Assembly: GCF_019145435.1 (NCBI RefSeq)
Contig: NZ_JAHSTS010000002.1
Coordinates: forward strand, 1,116,001-1,180,000
Direction: 5' to 3'
Length of the DNA stretch: 64,000 bases
Origin: Pseudomonas ekonensis
Lineage (GTDB): Bacteria; Pseudomonadota; Gammaproteobacteria; Pseudomonadales; Pseudomonadaceae
The position numbers and the translations under genes were made by a program. The notes under the pieces are model-generated. The model was not told the origin of the DNA. It did no database searches and was given only the letters and a program-made list of their open reading frames with translations. Below are positions 34,803 through 43,247 of the stretch, piece after piece (the stretch's first letter is position 1; each line of letters opens with the position of its first letter).

Positions 34803-37649
34803 ATGGCGCAGCAGTATCAACCGGGGCAACGCTGGATCAGTGACAGCGAAGCAGAGCTTGGTTTAGGCACCGTTCTGGCACAGGACGGCCGCTTGTTGAC
34901 CGTGCTCTACCCGGCCACTGGCGACACCCGCCAGTACGCGCTAAGGAATGCGCCCCTGACCCGCGTGCGTTTCTCGCCGGGCGACACCATCACCCACTTC
35001 GAAGGGTGGAAGATGACCGTGCGCGAAGTCGAGGACGCCAACGGCCTGCTCGTCTACCACGGCCTCAACGGGCAGAACGAAGCGGTCACCCTGCCGGAGA
35101 CCCAGCTGTCGAACTTCATCCAGTTCCGTCTGGCCAGCGACCGTCTGTTCGCCGGGCAGATCGACCCGCTGTCGTGGTTCTCCCTGCGCTACAACACCCT
35201 GGAACACACCAGCCGCCAGCTGCAGTCCACCCTTTGGGGCCTGGGCGGCTCCCGGGCGCAACCGATCGCCCACCAGCTGCACATCGCCCGTGAAGTCGCC
35301 GACCGCATCGCGCCGCGGGTACTGCTGGCGGACGAAGTGGGCCTGGGCAAGACCATCGAAGCCGGCTTGGTGATCCACCGCCAGCTGCTGTCGGGCCGCG
35401 CCAACCGCGTGCTGATCCTGGTGCCGGAAAACCTCCAGCACCAGTGGCTGGTGGAGATGCGCCGCCGCTTCAACCTGCAGGTCGCGCTGTTCGATGAAGA
35501 GCGCTTCATCGAGAGCGATGCCGCCAACCCGTTCGAAGACACCCAACTGGCGCTGGTGGCGCTGGAATGGCTGGTCGACGACGAAAAGGCCCAGGACGCC
35601 CTGTTCGCCGCCGGCTGGGACCTGATGGTGGTCGACGAAGCGCACCACCTGGTCTGGCACGAAGACAAGGTCAGCCCGGAGTACGCGCTGGTCGAGCAAC
35701 TGGCCGAAGTGATTCCCGGCGTGCTGCTGCTCACCGCCACCCCCGAGCAACTGGGACAGGACAGCCACTTCGCCCGTCTGCGCCTGCTCGACCCGAACCG
35801 TTTCCACGATCTGGCCGCGTTCCGCGCCGAGAGCGACAACTATCGCCCGGTGGCCGAAGCCGTGCAGGAGTTGCTCGACAAGGGCCGCCTCTCGCCCGCC
35901 GCGCACAAGACCATCCATGACTTCCTCGGTGCCGAAGGCGAAGCGCTGCTCGCCGCCGTCAACGACGGCGACAGCGAAGCCAGCGCCCGCCTGGTGCGTG
36001 AGCTGCTCGACCGCCACGGCACCGGCCGCGTGCTGTTTCGCAACACCCGCGCCGCCGTGCAGGGCTTCCCGGAGCGCAAGCTGCACCCGTATCCGCTGCC
36101 GTGCCCGGACCAATACCTCGAACTGCCGCTGGGCGAACACGCCGAGCTGTACCCGGAAGTCAGCTTCCAGGCCCAGCCGGACGCCGGCGAAGAAGAACGC
36201 TGGTGGAAATTCGACCCGCGCGTCGAGTGGCTGATCGACCAGCTGAAGATGCTCAAGCGCACCAAAGTGCTGGTGATCTGCGCCCACGCCGAAACCGCGA
36301 TGGACCTGGAAGACGCCCTGCGCGTACGTTCCGGCATCCCGGCCACGGTGTTCCATGAAGGCATGAGCATCCTGGAACGCGACCGCGCCGCCGCCTACTT
36401 CGCCGACGAAGAGTTCGGCGCCCAGGTGCTGATCTGCTCCGAGATCGGCAGCGAAGGCCGCAACTTCCAGTTCTCCCACCACCTGGTGCTGTTCGACCTG
36501 CCGTCGCACCCGGACCTGCTGGAACAGCGCATCGGGCGCCTGGACCGGATCGGCCAGAAGCACGTCATCGAGCTGCACGTGCCGTACCTGGAGACCAGCC
36601 CGCAGGAACGCCTGTTCCAGTGGTATCACGAAGCGCTGAACGCCTTCCTCAACACCTGCCCGACCGGCAACGCCCTGCAGCATCAGTTCGGCCCGCGCCT
36701 GCTGCCGCTGCTGGAAGAGGCCGACGACGGCCAGTGGCAGGCCCTGATCGACGAGGCGCGCACCGAGCGCCAGCGCCTGGAGGCCGAACTGCACACCGGC
36801 CGCGACCGTCTGCTGGAGCTCAACTCCGGCGGCGCCGGCGAAGGCGAGGCGCTGGTCGAGGCGATCCTGGAGCAGGACGACCAGTTCACCCTGCCGATCT
36901 ACATGGAAACCCTGTTCGACGCCTTCGGCATCGACAGCGAAGACCATTCGGAAAACGCCCTGATCCTCAAGCCGAGCGAGAAAATGCTCGACGCCAGTTT
37001 CCCGTTGGGCGACGACGAAGGCGTGACCATCACCTACGACCGCAACCAGGCGCTGTCGCGCGAGGACATGCAGTTCATCACCTGGGAACACCCGATGGTG
37101 CAGGGCGGCATGGACCTGGTGCTGTCCGGCTCGATGGGCAACACCGCCGTGGCGCTGATCAAGAACAAGGCGCTCAAGCCGGGCACCGTGCTGCTGGAAC
37201 TGCTCTACGTCAGCGAAGTGGTCGCCCCCCGCGCCCTGCAATTGGGCCGTTACCTGCCGCCGGCCGCCCTGCGCTGCCTGCTGGACGCCAACGGCAACGA
37301 CCTGGCCGCACGGGTGTCGTTCAACACCCTCAACGACCAGCTGGAAAGCGTGCCCCGCGCCAGCGCCAACAAGTTCATCCAGGCCCAGCGCGACCAACTG
37401 ACGCCACGGATCAACGCCGGTGAAGACAAGATCGCCCCGCGCCACGCCGAGCGCGTGGCCGAGGCCCGCCGCCGTCTGGCGGCCGACACCGACGAAGAAC
37501 TGGCGCGCCTGACCGCGTTGCAGGCGGTCAACCCGAGCGTGCGCGACAGCGAACTGGTCGCCCTGCGCAAACAGCGCGAGGAAGGCCTGGCGATGCTGGA
37601 CAAGGCTGCCCTGCGCCTGGAAGCGATCCGGGTGCTGGTGGCGGGCTGA
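34803..37649 (+). CDS. rapA: RNA polymerase-associated ATPase RapA (HepA)
   Basis: A 948-residue Swi2/Snf2-type ATPase that recycles stalled RNA polymerase. N-terminal Tudor-like domains (about residues 1-110) start with [19 protein letters not shown]. Walker A is [13 protein letters not shown] (about residues 175-187), and the DEAH box is VDEAHHL (278-282). Motif VI is [12 protein letters not shown]. The C-terminal spacer and coiled region end in [10 protein letters not shown]. Length matches E. coli RapA (968). Monocistronic, with a strong terminator. Confidence 0.95.
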   Translation: MAQQYQPGQRWISDSEAELGLGTVLAQDGRLLTVLYPATGDTRQYALRNAPLTRVRFSPGDTITHFEGWKMTVREVEDANGLLVYHGLNGQNEAVTLPETQLSNFIQFRLASDRLFAGQIDPLSWFSLRYNTLEHTSRQLQSTLWGLGGSRAQPIAHQLHIAREVADRIAPRVLLADEVGLGKTIEAGLVIHRQLLSGRANRVLILVPENLQHQWLVEMRRRFNLQVALFDEERFIESDAANPFEDTQLALVALEWLVDDEKAQDALFAAGWDLMVVDEAHHLVWHEDKVSPEYALVEQLAEVIPGVLLLTATPEQLGQDSHFARLRLLDPNRFHDLAAFRAESDNYRPVAEAVQELLDKGRLSPAAHKTIHDFLGAEGEALLAAVNDGDSEASARLVRELLDRHGTGRVLFRNTRAAVQGFPERKLHPYPLPCPDQYLELPLGEHAELYPEVSFQAQPDAGEEERWWKFDPRVEWLIDQLKMLKRTKVLVICAHAETAMDLEDALRVRSGIPATVFHEGMSILERDRAAAYFADEEFGAQVLICSEIGSEGRNFQFSHHLVLFDLPSHPDLLEQRIGRLDRIGQKHVIELHVPYLETSPQERLFQWYHEALNAFLNTCPTGNALQHQFGPRLLPLLEEADDGQWQALIDEARTERQRLEAELHTGRDRLLELNSGGAGEGEALVEAILEQDDQFTLPIYMETLFDAFGIDSEDHSENALILKPSEKMLDASFPLGDDEGVTITYDRNQALSREDMQFITWEHPMVQGGMDLVLSGSMGNTAVALIKNKALKPGTVLLELLYVSEVVAPRALQLGRYLPPAALRCLLDANGNDLAARVSFNTLNDQLESVPRASANKFIQAQRDQLTPRINAGEDKIAPRHAERVAEARRRLAADTDEELARLTALQAVNPSVRDSELVALRKQREEGLAMLDKAALRLEAIRVLVAG

Positions 37650-37675
37650 TCCGCCCTGCCCTCCGGCAAAAAACG

Positions 37676-37705
37676 AAAAGGCCCGCAGCGATGCGGGCCT
37701 TTTTG
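37676..37705 (+). terminator. Rho-independent terminator after rapA
   Basis: GGCCCGCA pairs with TGCGGGCC around GCGA (37680-37699), flanked by A and T runs. It may work in both directions. Confidence 0.9.
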
Positions 37706-37757
37706 TTTGCCTGTCGGATTTTCAGGCGCTGCGCACGGCCGCATCGCCAGCAGGCTT

Positions 37758-39107
37758 TCACGCCGTCGCCGCCTCAGCCTGCGGCACCACCACCGCCGCC
37801 AGCCCCGCCTTCATCCGCTGGGCGTCGCGCACAAAGCACCGCGACGCCAGGAACAGGAACACCATCGTCAGGAACAGCGCCACCGGAATCAGGTACATCG
37901 CGTCATGCAGGCCGACGGCCTTGAACGCTTCGCTCATTTCCCCGGCGCCCGCCGCCAGCATCGCCGACTGCGCAAAGTGATCCGACAGGCCGCCCACCAC
38001 CACCGGCCCGAGGCCCCCGCCCAACAGGTACAGCCCGGCGAAGAACAGCGCCATCGCCGTGGCCCGCAGGCGCGGTTCGATCACGTCCTGGATCGCCGTG
38101 TAGACGCAGGTGTAGAAGTTGTAGGCAAACAGCCAGCCGACACTGAACACCGCCACGAACACGCCGATTTCGATGCGCCCGGCATGCAGCGCCCAGGCCG
38201 TGCACAGGGTCGAGACGATCAGGCTGAACCCGGCGAACAGCAGCCGCCCGTTGGCCACCCGCTGATGGACCTTGTCGGCGACCCAACCGCCGAGGGTCAG
38301 GCCGATGAGCCCGGTGACGCCGACGATCAACCCGGTGGCGACCGCCGCCTCCTGCAACGGCATCAGGAAATAGCGCTGCAGCATCGGCACCAGAAACGAG
38401 TTGCAGGCATAGGTGGCGAAGTTGAAGCACAGCCCGGCCATCACCAGCCACAGGAAGGTCGGCACCGCCAGCACCCGCCGGATCGGCCTGTCGACGGGCG
38501 CCTGGGACACCTGCACGGTCTCCGCCGCGCCGCGCTTGGGTTCCTTGATGAAGAACATGAACACCGCCAGCACCAGCCCCGGCACCGCCGCGATGAAGAA
38601 CGGCGCGCGCCAGCTGTCGAAGGCCTTGACCATCGCGCCGATGGTGAAGAACGCCAGCAGCAGCCCCAGCGGCAGGCCCAGCATGAAAATGCCCATGGCC
38701 CGCGCCCGGCGGTGGGCCGGGAACAGATCGCCGATCAGCGAGTTGGCGGCCGGCGCATAGCTGGCCTCGCCGATGCCGATGCCCATGCGCACCAGCAGGA
38801 AGCTCCAGAAGCTGCCGACCATGCCGTTGACCGCCGTCAGCGCGCTCCAGGCCGCCAGGCCCCAGCCCATCAGCTTGCTGCGCGAACCGGTGTCGGCCAT
38901 GCGCCCCAGCGGCAGGCCGGCGATGGCGTAAACGATGGTGAAGGCCGTGCCGACGATCCCCAGCTGAAAGTCGCTGAGGTGCCATTCCATACGGATCGGC
39001 TCGATGATGATCGCCGGAATGGTGCGGTCGAAGAAATTGAACAGGTTGGCCAGGAACAGCAGGAACAGAATGCGCCAGGCATTCGCCGCTTGGGTCGAGT
39101 GCTGCAT
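37758..39107 (-). CDS. Spinster-like MFS transporter
   Basis: A 449-residue 12-helix transporter. The N-terminal FLANLFNFFDRTIPAIIIEPI and GLPLGRMADTGSRSKLMGWG (motif A) are typical of the Spns/MFS group in Pseudomonas. GIGEASYAPAANSLIGDLF follows in helix 4. The C-terminus is long and charged. No pathway genes are adjacent, so the substrate is not predictable. Confidence 0.82.
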   Translation of the reverse strand: MQHSTQAANAWRILFLLFLANLFNFFDRTIPAIIIEPIRMEWHLSDFQLGIVGTAFTIVYAIAGLPLGRMADTGSRSKLMGWGLAAWSALTAVNGMVGSFWSFLLVRMGIGIGEASYAPAANSLIGDLFPAHRRARAMGIFMLGLPLGLLLAFFTIGAMVKAFDSWRAPFFIAAVPGLVLAVFMFFIKEPKRGAAETVQVSQAPVDRPIRRVLAVPTFLWLVMAGLCFNFATYACNSFLVPMLQRYFLMPLQEAAVATGLIVGVTGLIGLTLGGWVADKVHQRVANGRLLFAGFSLIVSTLCTAWALHAGRIEIGVFVAVFSVGWLFAYNFYTCVYTAIQDVIEPRLRATAMALFFAGLYLLGGGLGPVVVGGLSDHFAQSAMLAAGAGEMSEAFKAVGLHDAMYLIPVALFLTMVFLFLASRCFVRDAQRMKAGLAAVVVPQAEAATA

Positions 39108-39408
39108 GGGTCCGCCTCTTTTCTTGTTATGTGGGCTTCACGGCCGACGCGTTCGAGCCCGGAACCTGCAATCTAGTCAGCCGTTCGGCGGATGTCTGTG
39201 ATCATTCGCCGGCCTGATACCGGGCCATGGCCATGTTACGAAACGTAAGCCCTTGAATTGCCTGAAATCCCCCGAAAACCGGGGCTTTCCCGGCAAAATC
39301 CGGCAACGAAAAAATACTTTTGCGCCCCCCTTCCCAAGCCTGCGGCGAAGCCTAGAATAGCCGCCGGATCCGTCCGGATCCTCCCCTTCCCTCCTTTGAT
39401 GCCTGACC
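39108..39408. other. Gene-free intergenic region before the YkgJ gene
   Basis: About 300 bp with divergent promoters expected for both neighbours. A TAGAAT hexamer at 39353 could serve as the -10 of the YkgJ gene. A hairpin CCCCGAAAACCGGGG lies near 39272. No gene is supported. Confidence 0.5.
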
Positions 39409-39777
39409 ATGTCCGAAGCCAGTCCGTGTCTGAATTGCGGTGCCTGCTGTTCCCATTTCCGCGTGTCCTTTTTCTGGGGCGAGTGCGCCTCTGCCGGCGG
39501 AACGGTGCCTGACGAGCTGGTGACGCAGATCAGCCCCAGCCGGGTGGCGATGAACGGCACCGACTGCAAGTCGCCCCGCTGCACCGCGCTGGTCGGCGAG
39601 GTGGGCAGCACGGTGCACTGCTCGATCTACGAGCAGCGCTCCAGCCCTTGCCGGGAGTTCGAGTCGTCCTGGGAAAACGGCGAACAGAACACCGACTGCG
39701 ACAAGGCCCGCGCCCGCTTCGGCCTGCCGCCGCTGGAGCCGCACTGGGCGCAGACGCCTTACGAACAGAGCGCCTGA
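39409..39777 (+). CDS. YkgJ-family cysteine cluster protein
   Basis: A 122-residue protein with the N-terminal cluster CLNCGACC (Cys7, 10, 13, 14) and further cysteines in DCKSPRC and HCSIYEQRSSPC. These could form a zinc or Fe-S site as in the YkgJ family. The family function is not established. Start ATG 39409 fits the family. A tandem repeat begins 15 bp after its stop. Confidence 0.85.
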   Translation: MSEASPCLNCGACCSHFRVSFFWGECASAGGTVPDELVTQISPSRVAMNGTDCKSPRCTALVGEVGSTVHCSIYEQRSSPCREFESSWENGEQNTDCDKARARFGLPPLEPHWAQTPYEQSA

Positions 39778-39791
39778 GCCCTGGTCCTGAT

Positions 39792-39851
39792 GGCTATAGT
39801 CCTGGTGGCTATAGCCCCGCTCGCTATAGTTCAAATCGCTATGACGCTAAT
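39792..39851 (+). repeat. 15-bp tandem repeat, four copies
   Basis: GGCTATAG, GGCTATAG, CGCTATAG and CGCTATGA start at 39792, 39807, 39822 and 39837, exactly 15 bp apart. The intervening seven bases vary. The array ends at the palindrome at 39845-39867. It lies between the YkgJ gene and the MHYT-GGDEF-EAL gene. Confidence 0.75.
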
Positions 39852-39867
39852 GCCGAAATCATTAGCG
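39845..39867. promoter_or_regulatory. Inverted repeat CGCTAATG / CATTAGCG
   Basis: A perfect 8-bp inverted repeat with a 7-bp spacer, 115 bp before the GGDEF-EAL gene. Its form fits a protein operator. The binding protein is unknown. Confidence 0.5.
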
Positions 39868-39981
39868 CCAATGTGCCACTACCGCAAACGCCCCACATTC
39901 GGCCTCTATACTCCAGTCATTCGTCTGCGTTCATGACGCGGCCGGAACGCACTCGGAACGCACTCAGAGACGGGGCATGCT

Positions 39982-42264
39982 ATGGAGTGGCTTGGTTTAC
40001 AGTTCGTTGCCGAGTTGCCGCAGAGCGGGCAGGTCATCCTCAATTGCACCTATGACGCCTTGCTGGTGCTGGTGGCCTACCTGGTCGCCTGCGCGGCGAG
40101 CTTCGCCACCCTCGACATGGCCGAACGGGTCGGGCACGCCGAAGACCCGGCCTCGCAGCGGTTCTGGCGCTGGATCGGCGCCCTGTGCCTGGCCGGCGGC
40201 ATCTGGGCCATGCACTTCATCGGCATGCTGGCGTTCCAGGCGCCGATCGACATCCAGTACGACCTGCCCGTCACGCTGTTTTCCCTGCTGATCGCGCTCT
40301 TCGCCTCGTGGCTGGCGATGCACACCCTGAGCGAGGCGCAGCCGAGCCTGCTGCAATACCTCAAGACCGCCGTCGTCATCGGCCTGGGCATCGCCGGCAT
40401 GCATTACGTCGGCATGGCGGCCATGCGTTCCGCCGCCACGGCCTGGTACGACCCCACCCTGTTCACGGTGTCGATCCTGATCGCCGTCGGCGCCAGCTTC
40501 GCCGCGCTGTGGGTGGCCGGCCGCCTGCGCGACGGCGCCGGCCTGTACCTGCAACTGCTCAAGTACGCGGCGGCGCTGATCCTCGGCGCCGGCATCCTGA
40601 GCATGCACTTCACCGGCATGGCCGCGCTGCGGCTGGTGCTGCCGGAGAACAGCCTGCCGGCGCTGCCGCCGGAATCCGGGCACATGCAACTGGGCCTCAC
40701 GGTGGCGCTGATCACCCTGCTGATCCTCGGCAGCGCCATCAGCGCGGCGCTGGCCGACAAGAAGCTGCAGCACAAGGAAAACGACCTGCGCCGGGTCAAC
40801 ACCCTGCTCACCCAACTGGATCAGGCGCGCATGTCATTGCAGCAGGTGGCCAACTACGACGCACTGACCAACCTGATCAACCGACGCGGCTTCAATCAGA
40901 TCTTCGCCGAAAAGCTCAGCCAGAAAACCAAGGAAGGCGGGATGCTGGCGGTGATGTTCCTCGACATCGACCATTTCAAGCGCATCAACGACAGCCTCGG
41001 CCACGACGCCGGCGACGAACTGCTCAAGGTCATCGCCCGGCACATAAAAGGCTCGGTGCGCAGCCATGAGGACGTGGTCGCCCGCTTCGGCGGCGACGAG
41101 TTCTGCATCCTCATCGGCCTGCGCGACCGTGAAGAGGCGCGCAACCTGGCCCAGCGCATCATGCACAAGATGAAGGAGCCGATCGAACTGGCCGGGCGGC
41201 GGATGGTGATGACCACCAGCATCGGCATCAGCCTGTTCCCGGAGGACGGCACCACCTGCGAAGAGCTGCTCAAGCACGCGGACCTGGCGCTGTACCAATC
41301 CAAGGGCGCCGGGCGCAACGGCCTGCACTTCTTCAACGCCAACCTCAAGAACCGCGCCACCCTGGAGCTGCAGCTGGAGGAGGAACTGCGCCTGGCCCTG
41401 CGCGAAGAGAACGGCCTGACGCTGCATTACCAGCCGATCTTCGAGCTGCGCAGCGGCCGGGTCACCAAGCTTGAGGCGCTGGTGCGCTGGCAGCATCCGG
41501 TGCACGGCCTGCTGACCCCGGACCGGTTCATCGCCATCGCCGAGACCAACGGCCTGATCGCCGAGCTGGACAACTGGGTGCTGCGCAAGGCCTGCGAAGA
41601 CCTGGGCGAGCTGTCCCGCCACGGCTGCGACGAGCTGAAGATCGCCTGGAACTGCTCGCCGCTGAACCTGGCGCGGGAGGAACTGGCCGACGAGATCGAA
41701 ACCGCCCTGCGCACCGCCGGGGTCTCCCCCGAACGGCTGGAGCTGGAAGTCACCGAAAACGCCTTGATGGGCAACATCGCCAACACCCTGGTGCTGCTGC
41801 GCCAGATCCGCGCCCTCGGCGTGTCGCTGTCGATCGACGACTTCGGCACCGGCTACTCGTCGCTGGCCTACCTCAAGCGCCTGCCGCTGAACACCTTGAA
41901 GGTCGACCGCTCGTTCATCCTCGACATTCCCAAGGCCACCGCCGACATGGAGATCGTCCAGGCGATCATCGTCATGGCCCACACCCTTCACTTGCAGGTG
42001 GTCACCGAAGGCGTGGAAAGCCTGGAGCAATACGAATTCCTGGAGCGCTCGGGCTGCGATTTCATCCAGGGCTACCTGCTCAGCCGCCCGGTGCCGCTGA
42101 GCGAACTGCGGCCGGTGCTGGAAGAAATCGACCAGCGCAAGCACGCCCACGCGGTCAATCCGTTGAGCCGGGCCCGCGGTACATCTGCACCAGTGTCGCT
42201 GGATCCTGCTGCAAAAAGCCCTGGCTCCCATGCAGGCGCATCAGTTGTGCGGCCAATCCGCTGA
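39982..42264 (+). CDS. MHYT-GGDEF-EAL c-di-GMP signalling protein
   Basis: A 760-residue membrane protein. Seven N-terminal helices carry three MHYT-type motifs (MHFIGMLAF, MHYVGMAAMR, MHFTGMAALR), a predicted sensor of a gas or redox ligand. GGDEF is intact (370-374), but the inhibitory RxxD site is replaced by SHED. The EAL motif is intact (498-500) with DDFGTGYSSL, so both synthesis and breakdown of c-di-GMP are possible. The architecture resembles MucR of P. aeruginosa, which links c-di-GMP to alginate and biofilm. The last 36 codons run antisense into the next gene, suggesting loss of the original stop. Confidence 0.88.
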   Translation: MEWLGLQFVAELPQSGQVILNCTYDALLVLVAYLVACAASFATLDMAERVGHAEDPASQRFWRWIGALCLAGGIWAMHFIGMLAFQAPIDIQYDLPVTLFSLLIALFASWLAMHTLSEAQPSLLQYLKTAVVIGLGIAGMHYVGMAAMRSAATAWYDPTLFTVSILIAVGASFAALWVAGRLRDGAGLYLQLLKYAAALILGAGILSMHFTGMAALRLVLPENSLPALPPESGHMQLGLTVALITLLILGSAISAALADKKLQHKENDLRRVNTLLTQLDQARMSLQQVANYDALTNLINRRGFNQIFAEKLSQKTKEGGMLAVMFLDIDHFKRINDSLGHDAGDELLKVIARHIKGSVRSHEDVVARFGGDEFCILIGLRDREEARNLAQRIMHKMKEPIELAGRRMVMTTSIGISLFPEDGTTCEELLKHADLALYQSKGAGRNGLHFFNANLKNRATLELQLEEELRLALREENGLTLHYQPIFELRSGRVTKLEALVRWQHPVHGLLTPDRFIAIAETNGLIAELDNWVLRKACEDLGELSRHGCDELKIAWNCSPLNLAREELADEIETALRTAGVSPERLELEVTENALMGNIANTLVLLRQIRALGVSLSIDDFGTGYSSLAYLKRLPLNTLKVDRSFILDIPKATADMEIVQAIIVMAHTLHLQVVTEGVESLEQYEFLERSGCDFIQGYLLSRPVPLSELRPVLEEIDQRKHAHAVNPLSRARGTSAPVSLDPAAKSPGSHAGASVVRPIR

Positions 42265-43048
42265 GCGGCGTGGCCGAACCGGTCTCCCGGGAAAACTTCA
42301 CCGCCGTGTCCAGATCCTTGAGCAACGTGCGCACGTGCCACTTCACCGGCTCGAAGCGGCTTGCGGCCATCTGCGGGGCGAGGATCTGCAGCGGTCTGGA
42401 ATCGGCGAATCCGCCGGCCAGGGCTTCGGCGATCAGGCCCGCGTCGACCCCGGCGCTTTCGGCCAGCGCCACTACTTCGGCGATCACCAGGGCATTGCAG
42501 GCCACGATCATCTGGTTGCAGGCCTTGGTCACCTGGCCTGCGCCGACGCCGCCCATGTGGGTCACACGCTGGCCCAGGCTCATCAGCACCGGACGCACCC
42601 GTTCAAGGTCCGCCGCCTCGCCGCCGACCATGATCGCCAGGCTGCCGGCCTCGGCACCGGCCACTCCGCCGGACACCGGGGAATCGAGCCAGCCCATGCC
42701 GGTGCGGCCAAGGAGTTCGGCGGCCATCTCGCGGGTGGCGGCGGGCTCCAGGCTGGAGAAGTCCACCAGCAGCTGACCGCGCCCGGCGCCTTCGGCGATG
42801 CCCGCCGGGCCGAACACCACCTCGCGCACCACCGCCGTGTCGGCCAGGCACAGCATCACCACGTCGGCCTGAGCGCACAGTTCGGCGGGGCTCGCCACTT
42901 GCCGGGCGCCCGCCGCCACCAGCGGCGCGCACTTGGCCGGGTTGCGGTTCCACACCGTCAGCCGATAGCCCGCGGCCAAGAGCCGCCGGCACATCGGCAG
43001 GCCCATCAGGCCGATTCCGGCGAACCCCAACGAAGGTAGCGTTGACAT
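42155..43048 (-). CDS. NAD(P)-dependent 3-hydroxyisobutyrate dehydrogenase-family oxidoreductase
   Basis: A beta-hydroxyacid dehydrogenase of about 297 residues. The Rossmann motif GFAGIGLMG is at the N-terminus, LDSPVSGGVAGAEAGSLAIMVGG is the substrate-binding block and the catalytic Lys is in GQVTKACNQ. The strong AGGAGG fits ATG 43048 (7 bp) slightly better than ATG 43051 (4 bp). Substrate could be 3-hydroxyisobutyrate, tartronate semialdehyde or a related compound. The 3' end overlaps the convergent gene by 110 bp. Confidence 0.85.
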   Translation of the reverse strand: MSTLPSLGFAGIGLMGLPMCRRLLAAGYRLTVWNRNPAKCAPLVAAGARQVASPAELCAQADVVMLCLADTAVVREVVFGPAGIAEGAGRGQLLVDFSSLEPAATREMAAELLGRTGMGWLDSPVSGGVAGAEAGSLAIMVGGEAADLERVRPVLMSLGQRVTHMGGVGAGQVTKACNQMIVACNALVIAEVVALAESAGVDAGLIAEALAGGFADSRPLQILAPQMAASRFEPVKWHVRTLLKDLDTAVKFSRETGSATPLSGLAAQLMRLHGSQGFLQQDPATLVQMYRGPGSTD

Positions 43049-43247
43049 CATTTAGCCTCCTTTTTATTAAAGATCGCCGAATCATGGCCGATCCATCATC
43101 AATCAGGAAAGGATTCCCCCGGACGACACCCAGGCCAACGGCCCGGAACCCGGGTCAAACACGCGCAGCAAACAGACGCGAGATTCCATTCCGTGAGATC
43201 CGGCGACAGCGGTCGCCGGGCCAACCAGTCCAGGTAAATGGCGCCCA

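Noticed and set aside
34941..37445. Minus-strand frame of 834 codons opposite rapA
   Set aside because: Antisense shadow of rapA with biased Gly/Val/Gln content.
39790..39936. 48-codon frame through the 15-bp tandem array (MAIVLVAIAPLAIVQIAM)
   Set aside because: Hydrophobicity arises from the repeat; no ribosome binding site of its own. Kept as a repeat, not as a gene.
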